From NCBI GenBank assembly GCA_021292105.1, contig CM037865.1:67018630-67082629 (forward strand): 64,000 nucleotides of DNA, in the 5' to 3' direction. This document shows, piece after piece, positions 24,739 through 35,199 of the stretch. Source of the stretch: Anadara kagoshimensis (lineage: Eukaryota; Mollusca; Bivalvia; Arcoida; Arcidae). A program made the position numbers and the translations under genes. The notes below the pieces were generated by a model that had not been told where the DNA came from, searched no databases, and saw only the letters and a program-made list of their open reading frames with translations. Within the stretch, counting starts at the first letter, position 1, and every line of letters starts with the position of its first letter.

Positions 24739-25471
24739 TCAAGGATTAAGATTAGGAGGGTCCTAGTAGCCCACGTTTTTTAAAACTCAGTATGGATCCC
24801 AAAATATTTACACATTTTAGCTATTTATTACATTAAAACTTCTTTTTTGAAGTAAGCTGGGCCCTAACTCAAAATAGTTAAGCTTCATCACTTTATATGA
24901 AACTGCAAATTAATTCTTTAGGAAAAGGTGGAATATTTTTATTGAACTTGATGGTGAAAATCATTTTGATGTTGAAGATGGTGATGCTTGTAATATTTGT
25001 TCTCACAAAACACGACATGGCATCTCCTTTCATGGACAAACCATGCTTTAAATTTTGTGATTGGGTTTTGTTGCTGCTTAAGCACTTTCTCTTTGAAAAC
25101 TAGTAAAGCATCAAATTTTGGTTACAGTTTGTCACTAGGTTTTGTGGTTTTGTTAAATAAATTTTTGTTACAACTTTTGATCTCTTTTTACTGGTCATTT
25201 ATTACAAACCAATATAGGCTGCGTAGACTAATAGTGGTTAGGCTCTTTAACATCTATGAGTTCGATCCCCGATTGTAACACCATGTGTTGAAAGTGGGTT
25301 TCCCTTACAATTGACACATGTTGGTTAGTTCGGTATCAATAATACAATGGGATGTATGTAATCTGTGATATTATATGTTAGTGGACCAACACTATTACAT
25401 AATGTTTTTGTGGTACAAGGCAGATTACAAACACACTCACATACTATAGCAAATTTGCATTTAGTCCCTAC

Positions 25472-28400
25472 TAGTCCGGTCTGTTAGCAACATAAATATG
25501 TACAATTGTGCAAAGTATGATACCAACATGAAACTTTCCATGAATACAGTTTGTTATGTCCTTAACAAAATTAGATATAGACCCAATCTCAAAAAGTCTC
25601 CGATTTCCGGTATGACGTCATCAATATTCATCCTTTATACAAGAAACTTCTTTAATTGTCATAAATTAAGTGTGGGCAGATGTGGCTTACTTGTCGGTTT
25701 ACAAATGCATTTTTATAGAAATATATATAGATAATTACATTTTCAACACATATGAATAAATATTTTAATTCAATTTTACACAAATTATTCATTTTTTGCA
25801 AATTTTAATACCATTAAAATACTACAAAGTATTATAATTATATTGTTTTGTATAGATAATTTCACCTGGTGATTACACAGAATATCCTTGGCGGTAATAC
25901 TTAATTCTCGGAAAAAAAAAATAAAAAATGAAATAAATAAAAAAAATAATTAGTCAATCAAATAATTAGTTAATTAATTAACAATTTAATGATAATAATA
26001 ATAATAAACAACGAAAAATATCCACCATTGTCATACATGGCGCACACAATTTAAGTGACTCTGATCTCAATATTTACATAATATCACAAAGTGTGTCTAA
26101 TGGGTCTCTATAATAGGCTATGGAAAGTACAAGAAAGTTGTTAAAGTGAACAAGACTTCAATAGTCTTGTGTATGGCATAGCTACTATGGATGTTTGCCA
26201 TGTTAACTATGCTAGATGGTTAGATACCATTTTTTCTCAAAACACTCAATGAACTTAACATTAGACATCCAGCAGTATTTGAAATGTTCAAGAAAGGGCA
26301 CTTTGTCACTCAGACAACTGTTCGACCGTTTTCTGCCATGTTAGATGGCCAAGCACATGAACAAAATAACAGAAATGTCAAATCAGAAGGAGGAGCTATA
26401 GGATTACTTAGCAATCCACAAGCTCTGCTACAATGGATGGTTGATGGGTCAGAAATTGGCAAGATTATTTCTGAATTTGAAACAGGAGCAGGGATGGATA
26501 TACCAAATGACGAATACCAACACCATCACGAGGCTTTTGATAAAAGATTCCAAAACCATGTTTTAAAAGTTGAAGAGGTAATGACTGATGAAGGAATTCT
26601 TTCGAAGAAGGTTCTCTCTGCTATCAGTTGCCTGTTAAAGAATTGTAGATGAAAAAGCATGTGATTCCGTAAAAATAGCCACAAAACTCGGGCAAAAAGA
26701 GTTTTTGTCATATTACAGAAACCGAACAGTTGGAGGGAAACATCTATCCATGATCCATTAAAAGAAACAATGTTCAATTTTTCAGAAAAAAAACTACCTT
26801 AGGAATGAGCAAAGGAAATGCAAAAATGTTTCCATTGAGAAAAGACTGCCAAGTTTTTTCTCATCTCTTAATTGCTTGCCAAACCAGACAAGGTGATCTT
26901 AGCGATTTTTTCAGTCACGAAAATCATCCATATCCACCATTTATATCTGAATATGAAAAAATAAGAAAAAGGAATAAATCAGCTGTTTGATTTGTCTATA
27001 AAACTATGGTAAAACTGAATTTACTACTCCAGCGACATCTGTTGTTATTATTGACGGGCCAGCAATTGTTCACATGACAAAGCCTAAAACCATGTGAAGT
27101 TTCAAAAACTATAGCAAGAATGTCTTTCAGTCCCTTATTTTGACTTATTTGAGAAATGCTGATAGAGTGGATATCATTTTTGATCTGTAACTTGACCATA
27201 GTCCTAAATCTGAGACAAAGGAACGACGTGGGACAGGAAGAAATTAAAGTGTCACCAACAACAATAATACCAAAAGACTAGAATGCATTTCTGAAGTTTA
27301 ACAGAACCAAGGAAAACTTTTTAAGTTGGTAGCAGAAGATTTAGTAAAGATAGATATTGAAAACAAGATAATTGTATGCACATATCTTGATAAAGTTATT
27401 TCATTAAACGCTTGACACTTCAGTTTCATCATCTTGTGGACACAGGAAGGCTGACACGAGGCTATTATTACAATAAAATTCTCATAAATTCAGTCGACTC
27501 TGATGTAGTTGCAATAGCACTGTATGCATTCCATTCGTTAAATGTAACAGAACTATGGATCGAAATTAGTACCGGAAAACACAGGCGGCATTTGCTAATA
27601 CATCTGTCCTGTCATACACTAACTGCTCCTCAGTTTTATTCCGGTATGCATTTACTGGATGTGAGACTTTGTCTTCATTTGTTGGACGTGGTAAGATGTG
27701 TGGGGAGTTGTTCCTGAAAGAACATTCCTGTTCATAACTTTGTGTAGCTGTCCACATGAAACACAGCATGGGATGTGTGGGAAGTTGTTCCTGAACTAAC
27801 ATTTCTGTTCATGACTTTGTGTAGCTGTCCGCATAAAATATCTAATCAATTATTTACCTTGTTGGAAAACACATTGTCTTGTTGTACGGTAGTACAAGTT
27901 CATCTGATTTGTAAATGAATGTTGCTAAACGTAAGTCAAAAATGAATCGTGCAATCGAAAACATACCACCAACAAAAGCAGCTCTTTTGCAACATTCGAA
28001 GTAAGCCATTTTGCAAACAGGTTTTATCTGGAGTCGGTGTCTTGTGAGAATGCCAGAAATACCAGATTTATGCTGCTGGAGTTTGAATAAAGGCGATAAA
28101 AGGTTTGTTTCCTCGTGGACAGATCTAGCTGAAGCTTCTCGTCACTGCTAAGAACTTATACACTGTTATTGCAAAGTAAGATGTGCAAAAAGGTGTAAAT
28201 GCATCAAATCTTCTTTAAAGTGCATACATTTGCGTGACTGTGGCCCTCAAGAGGATGATATTTAGTATGGGATTAGCCATGTGGAACATAATCTTTAGTT
28301 GCTAAAAGTACTGGTTTGTCTAGTTATCTGTTTTACCTGCTTAGATGCTTACATTTTCTAACTATATGTTCTTTTATTCATACTTGTGATATTTGATAAC

Positions 28401-28936
28401 TATAATAGGCAAAATCATTCCAAAAACTATGTCTTTGTCAGGGACAGAATTGTTTTATTAGAACAATTTGATTAGAATCTCGCATGCGCATTTATTTAAG
28501 TCAATATTTTTAATGGTTAAGAACATCATTTTGTACTATTAAACTTTGTCAAAGAAGTCTGCATTTTCTATCGAAATACGATAGTCGTAAACAATTATTA
28601 ACTTTGCGGCAGCCATTTTGAATTATGACGTCATACTAAAGTATAGGAAGTACCTAGATACAACCAGTTTAAAATTTTGTTAAAAATAACTTTGTTTAAC
28701 AATCCTGAAACACTCTATAAAGCGGAAAAACATTCTATATCCACTGAAATGTGATATTTTCAACTGTGTTTCCTTTCGACGGCAGCCATTTTGAAAAATG
28801 ACGTCATACGGAGAAATATGGTGCGAGCAAGTTGGGTCTATATCTAATTGTGATTGCAATAGTGCCAACTAATATTCCTGTAAGTTTCATGCTGGTATCA
28901 CATTTTGCACAATCTATGTGCTAACAGACCGGACTA
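25472..28936. mobile_element. 3.47-kb TIR DNA transposon, probably Academ-like, with decayed protein gene
   Basis: The left end TAGTCCGGTCTGTTAGCA and right end TGCTAACAGACCGGACTA are exact inverses. Similarity continues inward, including GATATAGACCCAA and TATGACGTCAT, for roughly 150 bp with mismatches. TAC flanks both sides (25469-25471 and 28937-28939). The unoccupied equivalent in element 1 (near 23795) reads CCCTACTAGGTG, which is what remains when the element and one TAC are removed. The interior holds a broken plus-strand gene (26180-28262). Academ transposons are described as having 3-4 bp duplications and encoding an XPG-type nuclease with a cysteine-rich zinc finger. The assignment rests on that fit and is inference. 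Confidence 0.8.
26180..28262 (+). pseudogene. Decayed transposon protein with XPG/PIN-like segments and C-terminal cysteine cluster
   Basis: Segments in order, each in an open or nearly open plus-strand frame: CHVNYARW (26195); NIRHPAVFEMFKKGHFVTQ through DGQAHEQNNRNVKSEGGAIG (26260-26652); VVIIDGPAIVHMTKPK (near 27038) then YLRNADRVDIIFD; NSVDSDVVAIALYAF (near 27490); FRYAFTGCETLSSFVGRGK (near 27640); and HCYCKVRCAKRCKC followed by KCIHLRDC (28160-28240). Acidic D and DxD positions in the middle resemble XPG/FEN-like nuclease cores, and the last part is a Cys cluster (C-x-C-x3-C-x3-C-x-C pattern). Many stops and frameshifts separate the segments, so no protein is made. It lies inside the TIR transposon and was presumably its transposition protein. 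The family is known to me from many invertebrate genomes as uncharacterised proteins. Confidence 0.7.
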
Positions 28937-29520
28937 TACTAGGTGCAAACTTACTCACATGAGTAAAATTTGCGTATGTCCAAAGTTGTTCATACGACAA
29001 AATTTGCATATGTGAGTAAATTTACATATGAGTAAAAATAGGTTTACAATTCTCGCCGTATAAATGGGGCTTTAGATAGATGACAGTCACATGGTCCCCA
29101 AATTTACGATGATATATTTAAAATCATACAGTTCTCACAAGAATGCTGAAAACCTACGAATTGTTATATATTGATATCATTTCGTAATGATGCTTTCAAT
29201 GTAGCATAGTGACTAACATAGTCATTTAAAAATCGCACGATTTAGCTGAAAATACACTTAATACCCTCCTCAGCGCAGCAAGTTTTTCCTTTGTTATTTT
29301 GGATTGTGATTTGAACATGAACTGGTATGTTTGTTTTCGATATATGGCTTGATGTTTTCCTAACTTGAAGGTTGACGCAATTCTAGAAAATTGCGCTGGA
29401 ATCTTTGCATAGCAAATGCATTGTAGTTGCGACGTAAACTTCAAAAACAAACCAACTTAATGTGAAGTTAAATCATCGAATAGACAACTAACAATATGTA
29501 CCGGTGTTTAAATATGTTTT

Positions 29521-29766
29521 ATTATACCCCCTGCTTAAAAAGTGGGGGGTATATAGTGATAGCGGTCTGTCCGTCCTTCCGTTACACCTTAGGATACCTA
29601 TCTCTTATCCACAACTCTTCCTGAACCCTTCAATGGATTTTCATGAAACTTTCACACAATCTTTGTGATATAATGTAGATGTGTACCTTCTATTTAAAAA
29701 TTTGATCCGATGGATTTTTGGGAGCGGGGGTATTTTTAGTGAGCTTGTGGCTCACAGTTTTTTCTA
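29521..29766. mobile_element. Dispersed repeat with TATACCCCC / GGGGGGTATAT end, downstream of the fucosyltransferase
   Basis: TTATACCCCCTGCTT and GTGGGGGGTATATAGTG form the left end. CGGTCTGTCCGTCC follows, and the right part reads GGAGCGGGGGTATTTTTAG. It ends a few bases beyond the fucosyltransferase stop codon, so it probably supplies the 3' UTR of that gene. Related to the repeat at 11460-11618. Confidence 0.5.
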
Positions 29767-29773
29767 GTTATCA

Positions 29774-31039
29774 TTAGGATTCGCCCGACTTCTCACACAT
29801 AGTTTTATTTTCATTGCCATGCCACCAGTCGTGAATATCTTCATAAACTCGTGGATATTTTTGCGGATTATTTAGATGTTTACATAGTTTACAAGTCACT
29901 AGAGAATCATGGAACATATGGTCTTCTTGTATGTGGTAATATTTATGCCATTTTTGATACTGGTTATATAATGTTAAGTTGTTAGCCAGTACTTTCATAT
30001 ATAATGCTAATGACTTTTTAGATGAGTATTTTCTAGCATCTATAAATGATTTTGGCGGCATATACAGATCATAATATGCACTACCACGGACTATAGGTAT
30101 TACTATTTGTCTTAAATTTACTAAAGCTTTTTCTGTTATATAATCCTGGCAAAATGAATTTTCAAAAGCTATATAAAACTTGTACTTTTCAGTAAGCATT
30201 TGTCTGCATTCTTCACCCCCAATACACCTTAACGAACCACAATTACCATAGACATCAATATCTGTATGTGCCTTAAGCGCATTAACATAATTTTCTCTAC
30301 GTGATGACGTCACACAATTACTGACAAACCATGCCGTAGAGTTTGTTTTATTTCTGAAAATTTCTGAAATATCTAAAGATTTGCCAAATTTTAGAGATGC
30401 ACCTTTTACTACAAAACGGTATGGTGCTACAAAATCGGAATCTCGTCTATATGTCAACGTCCAATTAATATCGTTCCTCCATCGTTCACTGGGGACCGTG
30501 GTGTGTACAGGTGATTCTATGTTTTCATATATCCAAATCTGATCTTTCACTTTCTTTGGTTTTTCTGGTAACCGTGTTCCTGTGAAAACAACGGCATCAC
30601 TTACTTCAAAATCACTTCTATCTGTAGAAAACTTACAGTTTTTATATTCGCATGAATCGAACGAATCACGTGACGAAAACGTCATCCATCCGGGTGGATT
30701 ATAATGTAGAATTATTTTAACTTTATTCTCTTCTTTGACATTGTTTTTAAATGTTGTATCTTTATTATCATTTTGTGGCGTTAATTTTGCAGTAGTCGAT
30801 GTTAAATTAACTTGTAGGCTTCTGGTAGAAAACGATTTTTGATTCCATTTACTCGTACGAGATAGTGTAGGCTCTTCAGTTGAAATCATACTAAGATTAG
30901 AAGAATTGTGAAATATTGACGGCATTATATCATGTAGAATTAATGTTTTATCATAATCCCGTAAATAAATTCTTGACCATCTACCAGCAATTAGAACTGC
31001 CCCGATGAATGAAATTCCGATAAGAGCCAACAACAGCAT
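29774..31039 (-). CDS. Alpha-(1,3)-fucosyltransferase-like, GT10 family, type II Golgi membrane protein
   Basis: Transfers fucose from GDP-fucose to N-acetylglucosamine-containing glycans in the Golgi lumen (family knowledge). From the ATG at 31039 the product is 421 aa. It has a hydrophobic signal anchor (about 2-18, LLLALIGISFIGAVLI) after no cytosolic tail, a stem rich in Ser/Thr/Asn (30-110), an N-terminal GT10 domain (DAVVFTGTRLPEKPK, IWIYENIESP, INWTLTYRRDSD at 190-202) and the catalytic C-terminal domain with KFYIAFENSFCQDYITEKAL (287-306), the GDP-fucose-binding signature. CKLC near 383 matches the usual C-terminal cysteines. Several N-glycosylation sequons are present. The frame stays open upstream to 31150, but only through an (AAAT)n microsatellite. 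A good acceptor (TTATTCTTTTAG) places an exon start at 31058, so the true N-terminus may include residues from an unseen upstream exon. The exact subtype is not determined. Confidence 0.9.
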   Translation of the reverse strand: MLLLALIGISFIGAVLIAGRWSRIYLRDYDKTLILHDIMPSIFHNSSNLSMISTEEPTLSRTSKWNQKSFSTRSLQVNLTSTTAKLTPQNDNKDTTFKNNVKEENKVKIILHYNPPGWMTFSSRDSFDSCEYKNCKFSTDRSDFEVSDAVVFTGTRLPEKPKKVKDQIWIYENIESPVHTTVPSERWRNDINWTLTYRRDSDFVAPYRFVVKGASLKFGKSLDISEIFRNKTNSTAWFVSNCVTSSRRENYVNALKAHTDIDVYGNCGSLRCIGGEECRQMLTEKYKFYIAFENSFCQDYITEKALVNLRQIVIPIVRGSAYYDLYMPPKSFIDARKYSSKKSLALYMKVLANNLTLYNQYQKWHKYYHIQEDHMFHDSLVTCKLCKHLNNPQKYPRVYEDIHDWWHGNENKTMCEKSGES

Positions 31040-31069
31040 TCGAAGTCTGTATGTAGATCTAAAAGAATA

Positions 31070-31074
31070 AATAA

Positions 31075-31121
<47 letters not shown>

Positions 31122-31142
31122 GTAAATAAATAAATAAATAGA
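31070..31142. repeat. (AAAT)n microsatellite at the fucosyltransferase intron border
   Basis: About 18 AAAT/AAGT tetranucleotides. On the minus strand it reads as an artificial repeated FIYL peptide in frame with the fucosyltransferase. Confidence 0.95.
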
Positions 31143-31249
31143 AATAACATTGAACAAATCTGTCCGTTCCTTAACGAAGATTTTGCTTATCATAAAATTG
31201 GTAATTTTTTGCAACATTTCGTGGTACTACATGTAAAAAGTTTTACTGT

Positions 31250-31403
31250 GACAAAATTAAAATAAAGATGTAGTAAGCTTTGACTGATCTTCAAAATGGC
31301 ACCATAATCTCCCGAATATCTTAAAAACTAACAATATATCAAATAAGCAGATTTGAATTACGGGAAATCTTATTTAAGAAATGATTGCGAAACTGGAGCC
31401 TTT
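31250..31403. mobile_element. Right-half fragment of the GGCCCCGGTTTCAC MITE
   Basis: CTGATCTTCAAAATGGCACC, CGAATATCTTAAAAACTAAC and GAAATGATTGCGAAACTGGA parallel the right halves of 17977-18243 and 34965-35199. The left half is missing and the end is degenerate. Confidence 0.6.
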
Positions 31404-31594
31404 TACGATAGAAACCATTTAAGAAGAATAAAAAATGGAAAGGTGCAACCAAATAAATACATGTATGTTTGTTTTTTGCAATGAAATAAATATGGAAAGG
31501 TGGATCAAAGTTCACATAAAATGTTCGTTAATTTTTAGTACTCTAAGTACCTATATATGAGGCAATCGAGGCAATTGCCTCGGTAAAAATTTAA

Positions 31595-31905
31595 CCAAGT
31601 TTTACACGAACGAATTATTGAGCTTTTTGCGACTTTGCCCATTGGATCGTGCAGCTACGAGTGATCCTTCTCATCACTACACAGACTGAAAACATGGCAG
31701 AGAAGCAGTATATGTCAGATAACAGACTGTCTGACCTCGGGATGATATATATATATCCACAGAGATGATGACGCCGGACAGGTTAAACCACTAGACTTCT
31801 TGAAGCAATGGGCTGGTCCGGGGAATCCGACCAGGAGAATTGAACTGGTGTTCCAAGACTTCAATCCCAATGTAAGACTCGGGTATCTAAATGAATGAAC
31901 ATGTG
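31595..31905 (+). pseudogene. C-terminal fragment of a hAT-family transposase
   Basis: Plus-strand segments in shifting frames read LHERIIELFATLPIGSCSYE then SFSSLHRLKTWQRSS, the conserved hAT dimerisation block. These are followed by MSDNRLSDLGMI, IHRDD and VKPLDFLKQWAGPG, then a stop at about 31900. Frame breaks occur at an in-frame TGA (near 31657), near the second ATG (31694), and at a (TA)n stretch at 31744-31757. Only the last about 100 codons remain. Confidence 0.8.
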
Positions 31906-33621
31906 ATTGTCACATTAAAACCTTTGCATTATTATTTAATTCGTTATTTTGGTTACTAGCTGTATTGCGATACTGTCTGGTTACTGCATTTAGCGCCTTG
32001 TCTTGTGAAAATGTATCAATGATCTTGCTTATAAAAACGCAGAAATATTATGAAAGATCCAGCCTAATTGATCAACCTATTTTTGTCTGACACCTGCCCA
32101 AATACAATTTAAACTTTTAAACTGTTCTGTACATAACCTGGATAACCATGTACAGAAATCGAGGTCCGACCGTAAACCATTGATGCGTTTAAGACGATGG
32201 TCTCATCACCTGTATTAAGTCACCTGTGCGATCGCCAGCCCGTTAAGTTACAATGGGAACTAGATATACCCGATTTTCAAATTTAAATTTCACCAATAAC
32301 AATATTATTTTCTAAAAATGTCTGGTTCTCAGTGAAAAATACATACTGTCACGAATATTCAAATATAAAAATGATTAAAATATCTTGAAAAAATCCATTC
32401 CACTTTTTGATTTAAAATATGGTGACATTTTACTTAATTTCCCTATGAAACTCATTAGAAAGTGCACAGCACTGTTTTTATAAACAGCTTTTTTTTTTAT
32501 TAAAGATATAGAAAAGTGAAAATGTCTGGTTTTCATGATAAAGTTCACATCGTGATGAAAATTCAGTTATAAAAATCTTTGTGGTACCTTTAAAAAAATC
32601 CATTCCACTTTTAATTTGAAATTTAGGTGGTACAATATTTGTATCAATATTTCAGTCAGTGGATAAGGGCCAATATGATAGACTACCGGTATGTATATAC
32701 TATGGATATGTATAGACTATCATGGTTAAATACTAGCCTACTGGATCTAATGCAATATTGTGCTCTTTTCTATTTAAAATATTATTAAAGAATTAAATGA
32801 AGTTAGAAAAAATAGGAAGTAATGAAACGTGCACATTTTTATTTTCCATTTTATTATAATTCTTATTTATTTAAATAATAGCGTATGGGACGTTAAAATA
32901 AGAAAAGTTCAGAAAAAAATGTACATTTTTATTTATTATATTTCATTTAACTAATAATAATAATAATATCTATTTTATTCAAGTTTCAAAAGTAATCAAT
33001 GCCATAAAACATTTCACAGTTTAACCCTAAATGAAATACAACATGATTATTCCCAGCCATGTTATTATTATTAGGAAACAACATTGAAGATGACTTAGTT
33101 AAAATTAACATTTACATTTAAATAATTGTCTATTGAACTGATTTAAAATTGTTTTAATTATACTCAAATAAACAAAACAGGGTGACGAAAATAAATTTAA
33201 ACTAATATTTATTAGATTTGCAAACGGTTCGTGATAAAATTATCATTTTTAATAATAATAATTATAATAATAATATTAACTATAACACCACGCAGTTACT
33301 ACATCTAATTTAAATAAAGCAGTGATGTTAGTTGCCTGCCATGACACAAATAACATGATCTAGGTAAAGTGATGGGTTAGGTTCGATTTTTTGTTGATTG
33401 GGAAATTAATTGATTAATGAAACAAGTAGGTAAACCGTCACGCTTGAGCCCCTACTGTTAATTAGGAACGTTATGTTCAGATTTTTTTAAGTTCTCATGA
33501 ACTTTTAGAATATTATATCGCATTTTGACCATGTCCCGATCATGTCCTGATTGTTAAATAAAAAGTAATATTATTGTATATTGATCATATTTATTGAACA
33601 ATATTTGTGACTTGAGAGTGA

Positions 33622-33622
<1 letters not shown>
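31906..33622. other. AT-rich stretch with an imperfect ~203-bp direct repeat
   Basis: AAAATGTCTGGTTCTCAGTG (near 32317) and AAAATGTCTGGTTTTCATGA (near 32520) begin two diverged copies. Both contain AAAAATCCATTCCACTTTT. No gene, RNA gene or mobile-element end was recognised in the remainder. Confidence 0.45.

Positions 33623-33662
<40 letters not shown>
33623..33662. repeat. (CT)n microsatellite
   Basis: About 20 CT dinucleotides. Confidence 0.97.
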
Positions 33663-33663
<1 letters not shown>

Positions 33664-33736
33664 AAACGTTACACATGCCTTTGTCCTTACCAGTGCCAGG
33701 TTTATGTTGCATTCTTTTCACAGTTCAGGTCGATGA

Positions 33737-33820
33737 ATAAAATAAAATAAAATAAAAATAAAATAAAATAAAATAAAATAAAATAAAATAAAATAAAATA
33801 AAATAAATAAAATAAAATAC
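33737..33820. repeat. (AAAAT)n microsatellite
   Basis: About 16 pentanucleotide units with one or two shorter variants. Confidence 0.95.
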
Positions 33821-33899
33821 TATTCAGCATTGGATTTGTCGGTTCAATTAGATGAATATCAAATCATCTAATTATAAAAATAAACATAAGAAAAATCAT

Positions 33900-34180
33900 A
33901 GTATTTATTTATTTATTTATTTATTTATAATCAAGCTAAAATGAATTGTTTTAAAAAAACGAAGATTTATTTTTTAAATCTCTGCTAGATTTCATTGTTG
34001 ATGCTAAGAAAATATCTTATCAATTTTTGTTTATTTATTTATTTATTTATTTATAATCAAGCTAAAATGAAATGTTTTAAAAAACGAAGATTTATTATTT
34101 AAATCTCTGCTATATTGCATTGTTGATGCTAAGAAAACATCTTATAAATTTTTATTTATTTATTTATTTATTTATTTAGT
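33900..34180. repeat. 126-bp tandem duplication seeded by (TTTA)n
   Basis: TCAAGCTAAAATGAA occurs at 33931 and 34057, giving a 126-bp period. Each unit begins with a (TTTA)n tract and contains CGAAGATTTATT and TGTTGATGCTAAGAAAA. A third TTTA tract follows. Confidence 0.85.
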
Positions 34181-34964
34181 ATTTATATAAAACATTAATA
34201 TAGCTAGAATAGAATATTTAAAAACGCTGATTTAATTTTTATTTAAACTTGGAGTAAGCATATAAGACTCCGACAAAACGTATTTAAAACAAATACTTGA
34301 AACATTTATAAAATTATGATTTCGTGCAAATATTCAATAAGCTAGTACATATGCATGTTAATTTTTCTTCATCATTTCATTACGAGATGCATTCAGGTCA
34401 TTAGTGTCTAAATACTGATTATAATCCGTCTGCGTTTAGCCAGAGACATCTAAAAACCCCGATTGGATTTTTGTTGATCTATAATCACTTATTGCTCTCC
34501 CAGATTGGAATTATCTGACAGGTCACGCTCGACTGAACTACCTTTATAACTGTAAAGTATATCACACCTGAGATGGTCAGTATAGGACGACTTCTAATGT
34601 AGGGGCAGATAACCCTTCAGATCGGGCCTCGATTTCTGCGTATGGAGGTTTAGTAGTGTGGTTAAACTAGTTTTGACACAAAGCTATCTCACTTATTTTA
34701 CAACAACTGGTCTAGTTTTGAGCTTCTCTATTATACTGTATCAAAATACCCTCTTACATGTGAAAGATGTAAAATGGTACTGTTTGTCGTTATATAATAT
34801 GTATTGATCTTTATTTCTTGCCTCGGTTTAAGGCTCTAGTTACGGTACTGTGATATCCATGTTATAATCCATTCGATAAAGTATGAAAAGATGCACCCGA
34901 GTTGTTACATACTAGTTGCAATCAACACATAAAATAAGACACAATACACAGAATTTATGACACC

Positions 34965-35199
34965 AGGTCCCAGTGTCACAATTATTCCTTAGCTGAGATT
35001 CTTCTTAACTTAAACTTAGTAATTTTTTGTAATCTCTTTAGGAGCTACTAGTGAATATTTGTGTTAAAACTAAATGCAAATATTTTAATCTGGAAGTGAT
35101 CTTAAAAATGACACCTTAAATTCCCCAATATCTTGAAAATTAACAAAATTATGAAGAAAGGAAAATCTTAGCTAGGAAATGATTGTGAAACCGGGACCT
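34965..35199. mobile_element. Foldback MITE, copy 2
   Basis: It opens AGGTCCCAGTGTCACAATTA with CTTAGCTGAGATTCTTCTTA and closes GGAAAATCTTAGCTAGGAAA, GTGAAACCGGGACCT. It is a diverged copy of 17977-18243 in the same orientation. Confidence 0.8.

Larger units (their letters stand above)
23939..29072. mobile_element. TIR element 2, same family, interrupted by two younger insertions
   Basis: After AAGTATTTTTACTCATATG this copy follows element 1 closely (for example the parallel stretches 22480-22900 and 24040-24465, and 22960-23590 and 24800-25405). It ends with AATTCTCGCCGTATAAATGG and GGCTT at 29072. A 267-bp hAT-like MITE (24472-24738) and a 3.47-kb transposon (25472-28936) are inserted. Removing both leaves about 1.4 kb, close to element 1. 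The extreme left terminus is shared with or lost at the junction. Confidence 0.8.

Noticed and set aside
31040-31150. Extending the fucosyltransferase start upstream to 31150
   Set aside because: That extension is only the (AAAT)n repeat read as FIYL, and a good splice acceptor lies at its boundary.
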